Positions 1 to 17,796 of a DNA stretch of 64,000 bases are shown here, piece by piece (the first letter of the stretch is position 1; the number at the start of each line of letters is the position of its first letter). Source of the DNA: Acanthacorydalis orientalis (Eukaryota > Arthropoda > Insecta > Megaloptera > Corydalidae); assembly GCA_034766995.1 (NCBI GenBank), contig CM068313.1:24935012-24999011 (forward strand), given 5' to 3'. Position numbers and translations under genes: made by a program. Under the pieces are notes generated by a model. The model was not told where the DNA came from. It saw only the letters and a list, made by a program, of their open reading frames with translations, and made no database searches.

Positions 1-2729
<2,729 letters not shown>

Positions 2730-3010
2730 TGCACATGCGAAACAAGATAAAATTTCATGCGTATCAACATATTCGCGCCAAGTTATGGACACGTGTCAAA
2801 ACAGTACATGTGAGAGGTATGTGTAGTTAGTTAGCGGTCCGTTGGGTCAGCGGAGTTGCCGCCGACTCGGCTTCTGCGCATACTCCACACTGTACTCTAA
2901 TTACGCTGAAATTAAAATATAAAATTCTACCTAATGAAACGTCATCACTTTGAACATCACATCTCTTACCGCGCTCAGAACACCCTGATGCAGATACTCT
3001 GCTTTAAAAG
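2730..3010. promoter_or_regulatory. GC-rich, CpG-containing patch of unknown role
   Basis: Contrasts sharply with the AT-rich flanks: CATGCACATGCG, CGCGCCAAG, GGACACGTGTC (E-box CACGTG) and a CGGAGTTGCCGCCGACTCGG stretch. No open frame. A candidate conserved noncoding or regulatory element, by composition only. Confidence 0.3.
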
Positions 3011-3332
3011 TTGATTTTGCACGTCATACAATTTTACTGTCGTTCTTCGTTAGTCTGCATAGTATCATAATTACTAATTTAAATTGTGTTTTTACAGTTA
3101 CATCTGAATCGATAATACATTTTTAATTAAACACTTTTCTTTAACTACTTACCGCAATTCATGTAATAGACGAACCGGTTATATTTTCTTCGAGGTAAAC
3201 TTTTAAAACGAATTAATGGATTATATATTCAAATATATTAAAAATAAATATCAAAACGTTAACATTTCTGTTATGTTTATTACGATGTTAACAGAGCCAT
3301 TGATATGTTTATATGTAAATCTTTTGAATGAA

Positions 3333-3336
<4 letters not shown>

Positions 3337-3376
<40 letters not shown>
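3337..3376. repeat. (TA)20 array
   Basis: Uninterrupted TA repeat, 40 bp. Confidence 0.97.
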
Positions 3377-3378
<2 letters not shown>

Positions 3379-3968
3379 ATTAATAATGATAACAATATTT
3401 TAATGAATTAACAGTTATTATATTATGTAATGCGGAAATTAAACTTAAATAAACAATTTTCATTTTATAAAACTATAAATTAAGGATCAGAATGTATTAA
3501 TAACTTTTTGTAAAAGAAATAGTTCAAATGGATTGTTCTAGAGAAGATTGAATCAAAAAATATTTGTTAGAAGTTAACGTTAGCTACTTGATTACATCAT
3601 TTTGCGTACCTTTATGTATCAGACACGCGTGTAAGTAATATAATGTCATAGTTATTAAAATATATCTATAAAATATTCTTCAAAGACATTTATATGTAAA
3701 TAAAGACTTAATACTAGCATATCATCAGTTTTAATAGTTATTTCAACTATTTATATCTAGGAACTTGTTTCAAATATAATAAAAAAATGTCGTGGAAACG
3801 TATGTCTAAGAAAAGCTATATAAAAGAATATTGTTCTATACCGATCGTCCAATCAAAAATTTCATTCTCATTTTGTTAGTTGATAAGTTTGCTATTGATT
3901 AGTTGAGGTATTCTTAATATTTGGATTTTGGTATCCTTTCTACTCTTACATAATATGCATGATATATG

Positions 3969-3971
<3 letters not shown>

Positions 3972-4010
<39 letters not shown>
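3972..4010. repeat. (TA)n array
   Basis: 39 bp of uninterrupted TA repeat. Confidence 0.97.
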
Positions 4011-4015
<5 letters not shown>

Positions 4016-4370
4016 AAAACAAAACTCATAGATCCATTAGTATTTCTGTTCCAATTATTCGAAAAAGAATTTACTTTCTTAACTATAGACCATTTTTTAC
4101 TGTATGAAAAAAAACAATCTAAAAATATAAATAAAATGATACTTTTTCCCTTAAATATCATTACGTGTTCTTTAATTCTTAGATAAAAAGAATAGCTATT
4201 ACTATTTTGTTTAGTTATATTTTTTATTTTTTTTAAACAAGTTCCAGGCTATTTATTTAATAAAGTAATTAATTCAAATTCTTATACTATTAATTTGAAT
4301 GGTAAATATTCAAATATTATTTTCAAAAATGACATCACATCCGTACAATATATCTATTTTTTTATTGTTA

Positions 4371-4472
<102 letters not shown>

Positions 4473-4978
4473 ATATTTAATTTATCCAAGATAAATTATT
4501 ATAAAATGAAATGAGACAAGAAAATATCTAATTTCTATCATTAAAATACATTTGTTCTACGTGGCAAAACTTCATAATTTTTTACCAGCATTTAAAAACA
4601 TCAAATGTAAAAAAAAACATTAGTTTTCAAATATAGTTATTAATTAATATTATTTATATTATAATAAATCAAAAACCATATGTTTGTATTATAATCGAAC
4701 ATGTAATATATAGGAAATAAGTTCATATTTCTATGAATAATAATTTGCAATAATTCATGCAATTACAGAATGAACATGAAATAAAAAAGTGTCTCATATT
4801 ATAATTAAAGCTATTAATCTTGTAGTTTCTTGGATTATAAGAGTATTAGTAACTAATCGTTAATATATTTAAATTAATGATTTGAATAAATTTGATATCA
4901 TATTACACATTATTATTTTAAAAATATGATATTACATCTTTACAAATGATCACTATAAAGGTTATGGCATATGTTTGT

Positions 4979-4983
<5 letters not shown>

Positions 4984-5024
<41 letters not shown>
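4984..5024. repeat. (TA)n array
   Basis: 41 bp, uninterrupted. Confidence 0.97.
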
Positions 5025-5027
<3 letters not shown>

Positions 5028-6282
5028 AATTAATGTTTTCATATCTTGTGATGTACATAAAATTGGATTTAATGAAGTTAGTAAATCAATCATTACTCTT
5101 AGTAAAATTTTGTTGAAATATAATTTTGATATATTGTATATTTTAAGTACATGTTTTTATTCATAGATGACATATTCATATTTTTAAAGTAGTTTTAAGA
5201 ATTCAAGATAAAAAGTTTAGTAATTATTTTAAATGTAAAATACAAAGTAAACGATATGACAAAAAAATAATTTTTAATAAAACTTTTAGTACTTAAATAG
5301 GAAGAATATCTAGAGTGTTCGTGCATGAAGAGAGAAATTTACTGAATAACAGTATAGTCTAAGAGAAAATCTTGCTATCAGATATTAGATATAAGAACTA
5401 GAAAAATTAGGAGAGACATCTATATAATTTATTCCTAATTCTTAAATAGCTGAAAACAGATATACAAATCAATCTACACATAAGAATAGATAATAAGAAA
5501 ACAAATATTAGAGTCTCTAATTCAATAATTTTAACGAGTTCTTTATTTTAATATACTAAGATCAAACGAATGTAAGTTAAGTATACAAATTAATACTTAT
5601 TACTTTCGTTACAGCAACTCCTTGTTCTAGCCCAGTATTACAATTATTTCAAGTTTTATAGTTTATAACTTGAAAACAAGTTTTTTTATGAAACTTACCT
5701 AATGAAATTTTAGCCAAAAGACTAAAATGTCAGTCTGTTTTCAAAGTGCTAGCTGTTAAGCCAGATTTAATTTCTGTAAATGGATAGAAAAATGCCATAC
5801 ACTTTTTGATGTCCCTCTTAAAATAATTAATTTTAATTTGAGCTTTTTAAATATGTCATTTAAATTGATTTAATTTATTTCTGATAAGGTTTAGTTTAAA
5901 TTAAAACGTAAAAAAATAATGAATAAAAAAAATAATTAATATTATAGTAAATCAAGAATAAACTGCTCATATTATTTTAAAAAAGAATATTTCATTAAGT
6001 AAATAAATATACAACGTATTATAAAAGACTTTTAATATAAATTAAGAATCTAAATAACAAATTAACGTATTTTTTACGAATATTTAACAGACTAATAAAA
6101 ATACTTAAATCATTAACTATAGCATTATGAAGGCCTGTGAAATATGATATACAATACAATAGGTTTTATATTACAATAATTCTGTTTCTGCTTGTTTAGA
6201 TGTATATAATAATAAAAATTTGAAATGTTAATAAATTCTTTATTACTATTGTCGAAGAACCTTAACAATAAAATACATACTT

Positions 6283-6308
6283 ATATATATATATATATAT
6301 ATATATAT
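6283..6308. repeat. (TA)n array
   Basis: Short pure TA repeat of about 26 bp. Confidence 0.9.
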
Positions 6309-8439
6309 GTCTTACAATAAATTTAAATATACATAAAAGCCTTTCTATTTCAATCTATTTTATTACATTGTATATTTACTCATGACGTGAAGAACAAAAT
6401 CTCAACTACGAATTGTATTTGGATTTCAGATTTCGTTCGTTGACTTTAATATGTAAATTACCTTGCAAAATTTTGGTATGCTATTTCCACGGTCCAAATC
6501 AAAGTTATTGTATTTTTTATAACCAAAAAAAAACATCATGAATATCTAAGAGATTTCATACTGTGTTTTATTACTGTATTTGACATAATTATAAATGAAC
6601 GAAAATCAATATACGATTTTTTATTGACTGTATTGAAATATGTATAAATAGCGAGCCATACATTTGTAATTTATCATTTTAGACAATTCGATACATATAA
6701 GTAGCTAATATATCAGCCTTAAATGAGATCGATACAAATTGATATTAAATTATAAGAAAATTATTTAATCTTTTCCGTATGTATTTTTGTAATCGAATAT
6801 TTTGTTGATTGAATATTAATTTTCAATACAGCTACATAAATTACCGGTACATGAATTAATAAATGATACGTCAACAAGTACAGAAAAAAACTATATAAAA
6901 TTAACTGTACGTATGTCAATATTCTGATTATACATGTCAATACAATTTTTTGTCTATGCACTTCGTTACATTAATATTTAGTAATTATACAAGCTCTACC
7001 TTTTTCAGTAATTTCTAATTATAAAATAAGTTGTATATATATATATATATATATTTATATATTAATGTACTTAATAATTAGTTCTAAAATTCAATTGCAA
7101 AAACAAATTTAATTAAAAACTGTCGTTCATGTCAAATAAAAATTAGAATAATTAATTCCTTATTTTCATTTTTTATTTGCAGATTTATTTATTTATGAAC
7201 TTTTTCACACATTACAATTTATTTTATTGCTAACAGTAAATGTAAGATACTGTAAAAGGAATGATATTAAATAATAAAGGGATTAACGTAAATTTAAATA
7301 ATATAGCAGTCTTTGAAGAAATAAAAATATAACATATAATTGCAAGTTTATGCTATTTATTATGTTAATGTTAAGAACAATAAACAAAATAATTTTTTTT
7401 AAATTAAAGTTGTATTAAAAAGATGTTAATATTCGTATTTAAATGACATACGAGTGAAATTCCGAATGTATTATAGATATTATAGTATAGCATTAAGATT
7501 TTTTTGATTTTTCTGTACCTTATCAGTCTGCAGGTGACATAATTGCTATTGGATTGAGCATACACAGCAAATGAAAATTATCAGTAATCATTTATTAAAT
7601 ATTTTTGATCAGAAAAACTGTGTACGCTTTGTGAAGTGAGAGAAACATTAATTTGTTGTTGTAAACGTTACCACAATTTATTTGTTGTTCATTATTCTAG
7701 CAGTTGAAAATTTGTAAAAAATAAAGATTAAAAATGAAATACAGAACATTTTGCAGAAAAAATATTTTACTAAAATTTATAAAATTAATTAAAAACTGTA
7801 TAGATTATTTTTTAATATTTTTGAATTTAAAGTGAGCATTTTAAAAAAAATCGATAATTTTTCACAAAAATATTGATTATTATTGATAACATTTTTTAAA
7901 GGATAAAAAAGTAAAATTGAAATTCTATCTTAACTTTCAAAAAATGTAATTATTGTAAATATCAAAATATTACTAGCTTAAACTATTTGCATGTCATGTA
8001 TTGTGATATTGCTTACACTTTTTTAAACTAAAATTTCTAACGATTAAAAATAGTTTTTCGATTTTAATTTGATATTTTTTTTGTTTATTAAATGAATGAT
8101 TTCGAAACAACATTAATATGTTGACCTATTATTTTCTAACTGAATTTGTTTACCAATTTAAGAAGATTTATCGTTTAATAAAAAAAGAACTTTAATTATT
8201 ATAATTATTACTTTATATTTTACTAGTTATACATCGTTTAGTAATTAAATTGAGATTGTTAATGAACTGTTACACTAAAAAAATACACTCTTCCGTGATA
8301 CTCGTTACCTTATTATATATTTAATAAACAAATCCGATAACACAGTATTACAGTCAAAACCTTGAAAACAAATATTCAAATACACGATTTTTTTTAGATC
8401 ACTACCTGACGTGAACATAGTTATGATTGTATAAAAAAA

Positions 8440-8625
8440 GCTAGTGGTCATCTAATAGCGTTACGCTAGCCACCAACTCTATTATTATAGCACACTTATT
8501 TGGAATTACCGTGAGATAGACATAGCTAGGGGCAACCGACGGCTTGTCTGCTATCAAAACAGAATTAATGGGCGAAGCGACGCTATTATTTGTATTTGAA
8601 ACGTACGGTGCAAATTATGTTAGAA
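8440..8625. promoter_or_regulatory. Moderately GC-richer patch
   Basis: Contains GCGTTACGCTAGCC, GGGGCAACCGACGG and GGGCGAAGCGACGC in otherwise AT-rich surroundings. No frame or known motif recognised. Confidence 0.2.
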
Positions 8626-11600
8626 GATATTTTAGACATCTGATATGTAATCTATTTCTCTGCAAAATGTATAGTGTAAACTGACGTACATGTAGGTTTT
8701 ACTCCTAGAGGCTTAACAGCTGAAATTTGTATGAAACGTGTTAGATGATGTTTGTTATGATAAGAACATTTGTTTCTAACGTGTTGTATAATAAAATTAT
8801 ATATTTTTTGTTCAGATCTATTTCGCTCCTATTTTACGCAAATTTTCACATTTTCATTCAAGCGATTTTTTAGATAAGAAATGTTTAGTGTTTGATTTTG
8901 TTCATATGAAATTACTTATAAACACTTTAAATATTTTTTTATCGTGAAACAAATTAAATTAAAGTACGGCTGCTGTTCAAATTATAATATAGATTAGACC
9001 AGGAAAACATTAGATACAATCGAAAATGGAATAGTAATTCGTAGTTTTAAACACCATCAATATCTTATAGAGATAACCATTGAATATTTAATGTGCAATC
9101 ATACATAATAATTCTCAGTAGTTGTTGAACTGCTGATGGTTTATCTTAGATTAATTGATTTTACATTAAAGTATACATTTTGTTTAAATTACAGTAATTG
9201 TCTCTGTATAAAAATGGGTACAAGGATAACAATTTTTCGACGAAAATAATTGATTATGATAAATTACATATGTTTAAGTTGATGTATCTATTGGTTAATT
9301 CAGTGTTTGAAAAAGAGATAATTGATTAATTTCTTTAAATGTTTTAAAGCCAAAAAATATTAACATTTTACACATGTGAAATGAAATTTGTTTTAAGAAG
9401 AAAAGAATATTAGAATTATAAAAGCATTGAATAAAAAAATAGATATAACGAGCGACATGTTAATATTATTCCATGTTGTTAAATAATGTAAATATACATT
9501 TTATTCAATAATTTTAAGACACACTTTTTTTGTGCAAAAATATTTAGGAAAACATTTAAATTTATAGATTGACATTTTGATACCTTGATTAAAAATTAAA
9601 CAGTAACAACTTTTGAAAAGACTATAACTGAGTGAGCAGAAGTGTATAAATTAAAATTTGGGATTTACATGTTTTCTGAATATCGCTCAACAACAATAAA
9701 TCATTAACTACAATATTTATAATCTAATATTTTAATTGGATTTGAAATCAATTTAAATTAAAATAAATTAATATCTTAAATAATTGTCAAAATAAATATT
9801 TTATTAATTTATAATTGCATTTGATATTAAGTGATAAATGTATATTGTGAATAATTGATTTTATAACAATAAAATTCAGTTCAATTATATTCTATTTTTA
9901 TACAATATCGTTTTATAATATATAAATATTTCAAAATAATTGAATCTCATTAAAATATTAATTACATTATAGAAATATTTTCGTTAACGAAAATTCGCAT
10001 TATTTTAATTGATGATCTACTTTAAAATTTTTCATATAAAATAAATCATCTTATATTTAATAATTCTTTTAAACAAAAACATTTATTTGAATTTTTTATT
10101 TCATGTACATTGATTTTAAAATGACATAAATAAATCAAACCCATGACAAATATCATTTAATTCTTTAAACAACAACAAAAATTCTCTCATGCACTACATA
10201 ACTCTTATTTAAAAAAAGATAACATAATTAAGCTGATTAATGTTAACATAATATATTTTACATTTATCTACAATGATATATTAATTACCGAACGGAAAAA
10301 CATTACTTAATTAACGTTGGTCTCATTATTTTCCTATTTGTTTCGTTCCTATATAAGTAAGTACATTATGACATTATTTTAAAATTACATTTCTTAAAAG
10401 TACAGTAATATATCTTATTTGTTTTGAATTTATTGATGACACACATTTGTTGTTTAAATCGACAACGATTAATTTCAAATATTTGTGTCGGTAGTAGATG
10501 AATATAGACAAAAGATTCTATTTAAAGCGGATCATTAAATGCATGAAGACATTTGTTAAACGTTACTTTAAGTTTTTCTATAATGTGTATATTCATTTTT
10601 TCAACATGCGTGTAAAGAAGTCGTAAAGTGACGAAATGATGTATGATAATGTTTTAATTAATATGTATTTTTTCATTCGGAATTAATACTGTTATTCTAT
10701 AAACGATAGGCAATAGCGATTTAGTATTTGTAATTAATGTAATCTAACAGTAAATTTCTGTGTTCGATTGAATAAGTGAAAAAGTATTCCTATAGATTTT
10801 TGTTATACAACTTGTGATTCTTGGCACTATTTCTACATCTTCTCTTCGATTTCTGTACGTTTTTTTTAATTCGATTCTTTATGTATTTTCGTTAATTAAC
10901 TGAAGCTTTATCGTCTGTTCACAATGAAGAACATGATATTCTATGTCACTCTAATGAATTGGCTTCACGTTTAATTTGATTTTTGATTGAAAACGTACAT
11001 ATTAATTTTATGTTCCAAAAAAAGAAACAGTATTTTATAATTCAAAAATAACGAACACAGTGTTGTTATAGTCAGCAATTAATTTGAATTCATACACACA
11101 CATAAACATATATACTCAATTATATTTATGTCGTACGTGTACATGGACGTGTGTATATATACATTAATAATAATTTTTTCTTTTATTTTTTTTTTGGAAA
11201 ATCAGAAATGCTCTTTTAAATAGTATTTCTCATAAATCATTTTTTTCCAGTTTCAATAATTAATATCTTGATGTAGACATCAAAGAAGACGACGCATTAT
11301 TTATTGAATTGATTGACAATGTTTTCGAAATATAAATTTACTTTTAATGACTGAAACATTTCAAGACTACATCTATTGAATGACACATAAATTAATTTTT
11401 AATTAGTTGACTTATAATGCGTTTTTTTCTATCGATGTGTAGATACATAATAATAATTTTATGTAATAAAAATTGCAATAGCGGTTTCTGTTCATAGTAA
11501 TGTTGAGTATATTTTTTTCACTAATTACTGGTTGTCTACAATCTTACCTAGCCTCAACTTCAAATTAAAAGTTACATGAATTATTACAAAGTTAATTGTT

Positions 11601-13807
11601 GAATGTATAACGCAAATTATTGACAACAACATTGAACCATAGTTAGTGAGGTTACACGAAAGCGATTATAAAAACGGTAACGCGCTTACAATTTTACGTT
11701 TGCAACTTTTTTTTCATTTTAATTGTGAAAAGGTGTGGTTTTTGAGGCATCTATCAAGCGATAGAATATTTTTTTACACGCGAAATATAATGTAACCTTG
11801 CCTAATAAGAATTACGAGACGTTAAAATATAAAGAGATAAACATTGAGCGTAATGTTTCAAAAAATGGTCATTAAGAAACTCAATTTGATTTTGTGAATT
11901 AATTAGACATGAAACAACGACAGCAAGATTTGATAAATAAGATAATTATTAACATGCTTGCACTAAAAGTCATTAATAATACAAATATATAATAAATTAT
12001 AGCTTGTCCAAAAGAATTCTATTTATAAATTACGCGAAAAAATGCTAGTGAACTGTGAAATAATTACTTTTGTCTTAAAATGGTAACTAATGTCAGTTTT
12101 TAATTACTTATTTATTGGTTTAACAGTGTTTACTTATTTAAATATTATTCTTGTAACCTGATTTGCTTCTTATTATTTATTTCTAGTTACTCAGAAAAAA
12201 GCCGCCAAAAGAATAAAACATGATTTAATTTTCTCTTGCTTCACATTATGTGTATGTTGATACTGTTTTTATTTTTTTTTTATTTACTATATATAAGTTT
12301 TACTAGATAGACAAGTATAATTCATACAGAGATATAGATTATATTTTATTTTCAAATTAAACTAACATTTTATTAACATCTCAAAATGTGGTTATAGTTT
12401 AATACTTAATATAACGAGATTCCATTCATGATGTCGAATCCAATCACTCGATTACATTTTTGGTTATCATCAATATTGTCTAAAAATTATAATTATTAAG
12501 TACAATTTGTCAGAGTTTTTTTTTATTCAAAATCTATCATAGCATAAAGCAATAATTTTTGTGAAGTTTAAACGATCAGTGTCGATAAATATTAATATAT
12601 TTTATTAAATAAAATAAATCTACATTTATAATCTTATTATTTAATGATCTAATATATATATTAATGTAATTTAATTTTAATTTGTTTATTATTCACAACA
12701 AATTAAATTGAATTGTAATGAATAAAGTTTGAATAATATTGTAATCAAATATATTATTAGTCTTATAAATTAAAAAGTGTAAAATGAAGCTTTTCTCTTA
12801 AAATCGATTGAATAACTTATTAAAACTTTTAAAATTAATTTAATATCCTGTACATAACTAGTTTTATATAGACAATTTTACTGCTTAAAAAATTATGTTT
12901 CGTAATTACATATTGTTCTATTTTATGAGCTCTACTGAACCTTATTACATTGAATCAGAGTTAATCAAACTCGTCTGATCTATTCCAATTTTACCCATAC
13001 GCAACTATGTGATTAATGATTTAAATAATTCGTCGTACAAAAAAATGTACAATCTTGTTTAGAACCCAGGAGTACTTTTATTCAAAACAAGTACGTAACT
13101 AATCATTACATCAATAATTGTAAGTCCAACACTATAATAAATTATTTGAAAAGAAAAAAAAAACAACATATCATAATATATACTATAGCTGTACAAATGT
13201 CATAAATTTTTTATTTCATATTAATTTATTGAGTATATCAAGAGTCGGACATTTAATATCACTACGTATGTTAGCTACTTTACAGTTGAAAATATTTATT
13301 GGTTATTGACAAGCTTTTAGACATCTGTTTGGGCTGAACATGTATTATAGAAAAAAATGTAATGAAATGCCGCTTTTTATCTTTATCTGAACGTATAGTT
13401 AACGTCCAGACGATGTAGTGAAATTTAGTACTTTAATATTTGGTAAATTTAGAGTTACTGTGCTTTTTATTAGAAGATAGGTTTTATCGTCACTATTAAT
13501 TTGTTATTTTATAAAGCCTTCTGACACTGTCATATTTTATTATTGAAATAAATGATTATTACCAAGGTATCAATCAATTGGAGAGTTAAATTTCAGTTTT
13601 TTTAAAATAAATTCAAAAATTGAGGTCAACAAATCGAGATGTTGATTAATTTATTATTATTACTATTTATTCGACGTGATTTTTATAGTTTTCATTTTTA
13701 ATGCATTTTATTAAAATATATGTCTAAACATTTATAATAAAAACAATGAATAAAAAAAGGTTTAAAATAATTCCTCGAAATATAAACTTTACACCTGCTA
13801 TTGATAT

Positions 13808-13809
13808 TA

Positions 13810-13847
<38 letters not shown>
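13808..13847. repeat. (TA)n array
   Basis: About 40 bp of TA with one G interruption. Confidence 0.95.
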
Positions 13848-13851
<4 letters not shown>

Positions 13852-14361
13852 TTAAACTATAAAATAATTAAAAGAAAAGAGTTTAGTTCAGTTTTATAAA
13901 TTTTTATGTATATAAATAATGAACACTTTTAGTTTCCTTCACATATAAACACAGGTTTGATGTTCATACAATGGGATGAATGTATATTGATACTTCATTT
14001 TTAATTAGAATAAATTATAATAAAATTACTAAATAAAAATAAAGTAAATAACAAAATCATTGAATTTAAATTGAAAAACTAAAGATTAAATACACAAAAC
14101 TCTGTTTTAATTAAAAGTATTTAATAAAAACAAAGTTTTGTGATTGCTAGTATTTTAATTAATTGTATGTCATCAATTTATATTATTAAAATCACAATTG
14201 AATATATATATATAAATTATTTCAAATAAAAAAGTAATTATAATGGAGCAATAAGAAAATAAATGCTCAAAAAATAAAACAAATTAAAAGATTATTTTAT
14301 TAGCATTAAAAAAGAACGTTTTGATAAGAATGCATTATGTAGGTATGAATAAAAAAGAAAT

Positions 14362-14374
14362 GCATATATATGTG

Positions 14375-14443
<69 letters not shown>
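14362..14443. repeat. (TA)n array with GTAT edges
   Basis: TA core of about 50 bp with TGTGTATG to its left and GTATGTATGTAT to its right. Confidence 0.95.
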
Positions 14444-15444
14444 AAATATTTGGTTATATATAAATGGAAATATAAAAGTTAATTTAAAAAGAGCTAATGT
14501 TATTTTTCAAATTGCTTCTAAGTGACCATGTACATTCGTGTGGTAAATTTTAAAATCTTTTTCGTTACGCTTGTTTGATATTGTGAACATGTTTTGGCAA
14601 TACGACTTACACAAACACTGATGATATGCATATTAATATTAAACACCCGTGAAAAATAAACTTCTACTCGATATCGCACCTAATTAAAGATTAGTGAAGG
14701 TGAGTGGTTTTCTCGAATGTTATTAAAATTTACTTAAAAACCGATATCGTTAATGAATTCAAATGGCATCAATTATCTACCAAATACGATATGTTCTTAT
14801 CTTAATACATGATGACACCTTTTTATAACTGGTCGAGCGTCTAAACTGGACATTTTTATAGTAAACTGTACAATTTATTTAGTGATTTAACATATTTTTG
14901 ATACTCAATGTAATAGTTGTGTATAGAATTTCTGTGTAAAGTTTTGTTTTGATCGTATTTTTTTGATTTTATTCTTGAGCTATTGGGTAGAAAAAAATTT
15001 TTGGATATTTTCTTAGAATATGTTGTCTATATTTTTTTTCAAAGATTATATATATATATATATTTATAAATTGATTCACAGGACAAAGACCTTTGGATGA
15101 ACTTATTATTTTAGGCAATTACATTCTATATTCTCTGTTTATTTATAAATTGTTTCACTGTTTGTGTTCTTTTTTTATAAAATGATATTGTCTGATACAA
15201 TAATAGTTACTAAAATATATTTATATTTTGATCAACATGCCCTTAATTAACACGTATTTATATTTTTAATAGTGGCTAAAACTAAACATTTATATTATAA
15301 ATATTTATAATATTGAAAATAATTTCAGTTGCACTGTTATGTGATTAGATCAATATTTTCAACTTTTTAAGTTCTTTAATAACAATTTTATTTTTCTGAT
15401 ACACTTTTTAGCTTTATGCACAATCTGGTTTTGGAAAATTTATA

Positions 15445-15520
15445 GGGGATTATGGTAAGCTGCTAGCATACTGACCTACTACTGTGTTAGTGAGTCAAAA
15501 TTCGACCTTGTGGCATATTT
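15445..15520 (+). other. Weak tRNA-like relic
   Basis: About 76 nt with GGTAAGCTGCTAGCATACTG in the D-arm/anticodon region and a T-arm-like CAAAA-TTCGACC-TTGTG with four of five stem pairs. The acceptor ends do not pair and the anticodon loop is too long, so it is not a functional tRNA. Confidence 0.22.
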
Positions 15521-15883
15521 ACGTTTTCATAACAGGAAGCTACTGTATCTAGTAGAAAAATATGTAATGAGCTTTGAAGTTGCGGATTTTTTGAAAAAAT
15601 TAAAATAAACATAAATTGAGAATTTAAAGTTTTCCATTTTTTTGTATTTACATATTTGAAATGTTTTCGCCAACTGTAGTTAGTCTTGTTTTATATAAAT
15701 AAAAACTGTATATGACTTATAGTGTGTCATTTATAATTCATACTTAGTTTAGAGAACTTTTATGTTGATAAATTTTATTCCATTAAATAAAAATATGTAC
15801 AAAATTATATTTTTTGTATTTTCTCGTTTATTAAACAAAGATTGGTATAAAAATCTAAATTTTTAATATACATTAAACTCAAG

Positions 15884-15914
15884 TTAGAATAGAAAAGAAA
15901 AAGAAAAAGAAACA
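15884..15914 (+). repeat. Purine-only GAAAAA tract
   Basis: About 30 bp of almost pure purine with irregular GAAAA/GAAAAA units. Confidence 0.7.
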
Positions 15915-16008
15915 AGAATTTATTTTATGAAAATCATTTTTCAATATCTTTTCATGTTATTGATATAAAACCTGTAAAAAGAATTCGATGAATGTAAATA
16001 GTATCTCT

Positions 16009-16011
<3 letters not shown>

Positions 16012-16057
<46 letters not shown>
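16012..16057. repeat. (TA)n array
   Basis: 46 bp, followed by CACAC. Confidence 0.97.
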
Positions 16058-16062
<5 letters not shown>

Positions 16063-16336
16063 GTTATGAATCATACACAGTATTTGTTTCCCCTTTATAA
16101 TAAAGATTTAAGTTTAAGAAAGTAGCACATGTCTAGAACATTTTGATTACATCGTATGCTTTTTATGAATGTGATAAAATAACATTCGTTGTAATTTTAA
16201 ACTAAGATTTATATTTTCAAGATTATTTTACTTACAAATTCTTTAATATCTATATTCCTCTTCAAATACAATATGTATAAATGTATGCGTGTATAGGTTT
16301 CTAACAAAAGAGATTTTATAATTGATTCCAAAGGAG

Positions 16337-16339
<3 letters not shown>

Positions 16340-16388
<49 letters not shown>
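16340..16388. repeat. (TA)n array
   Basis: 49 bp, uninterrupted. Confidence 0.97.
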
Positions 16389-16395
<7 letters not shown>

Positions 16396-16854
16396 TTTAC
16401 AGACTCAAAAATAATCTGTTATTTTTAAAAGTTGCAATGTTGTAATTTTAGATATTAGTATTATTATATTTTATATATAATTTTGTATTAGTATATAATA
16501 TTCTAAGATAAACAAACAATGAAAGATAATTCCTAAAATATATTATATTTTTATCTTAAGGCTAAAATATTTAGTTATTGTTTACCTAAAGTACTAGGAA
16601 TACAAAAAGTAATACGTATTTATTGAAAATAATTTTCTAGAATAACACTCTCCGTCGATGTTGCCGTAAGGTTCTGATTTTAATATTGGTACTTTACGAA
16701 TGTCCAAATTAAGTATCAACAATAATTTAATTCACTTAACATATGTAATGATAATAATGAACATTATGATGCTTTACATACATGAAATATTCTGCTATAG
16801 GCTGTTTTAGAAATAAATTTATTATGTATCTGTGTATGCAATGAAATTAGTTAC

Positions 16855-16878
16855 ATATATATATATATATATATATAT
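16855..16878. repeat. (TA)n array
   Basis: 24 bp pure TA. Confidence 0.9.
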
Positions 16879-17696
16879 GAACAGTTTAACTTATAGAAAC
16901 GGACATATACGGATAGATAATTACGTTCATTGAACTTAAATATAGTTATTTGCAAGTTTTTAGAAAGCTATTTTTGTTTGGCGAATTAGGAAAGAAATTT
17001 GAATAAAAATACTATTAAAACTGTTTCATGATTTGATTTAGAATTCTTATTTTTTTTTTTTGTATGAATGTCACATATTTTGTATTTTTATTTTAATTTA
17101 ATGATTTTTAGAAGTAATTTAAATGTTCTACTATAAAATTGTCAAATAATTATTTAGATGTTCATTTACTAATTGAGTTATTTAAAAACTTGTTAATATT
17201 GAAATTCAACTATAAGAAACAATTGTTTCTTAATGAAAAATTACACAGCTTGTAAACCTCAGTTCAAACTTATGATTGATCACCAACCAATCATCATAAA
17301 TGTCTGCTTTGAAATGCATCTATTTGTTTAACTAATTAGTTTTTTTTCCTTGAAATGATATAATAACTGAATTTTCAATATTTCTTTAGAGTTTTAATTG
17401 CTTACATAAATCTTAATCTTGTATAGTTTTTAAATTTTATTTTAGCAAATTTTTATATTCATGATTACATATTCTTATTAACTTAATTATATTGTTATAA
17501 TTAATAACTGAATTGTTTTTTTTTTATTACAAATAATGTATAGTATGTAAGTTTGGCGCACACATTTTGAATTTTGATCATTTTAACCATTAAACCATTT
17601 TTTGGTTATTGGGAAAATAAGATATTATTTTTCAATAATTGATTGATTTAAAACAAAATTATACAGAAGTGATGCAATAATTTGAAATGGAAAATT

Positions 17697-17796
17697 ATAT
17701 ATACATATGTATATATACATACACACACATATATATATATATAAATATATATACATATATGTATGTATGTATGTATGTGTATATATATATATATAC
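17697..17796. repeat. Compound TA/CA/GTAT microsatellite
   Basis: 100 bp mixing TA, CACACACA and five GTAT units; parts are mutually complementary and could fold. Confidence 0.92.

Noticed and set aside
14690..14710. GAAGGTGAGTGG, a good splice-donor match
   Set aside because: No open frame or acceptor around it to make an exon; single donor matches are common.
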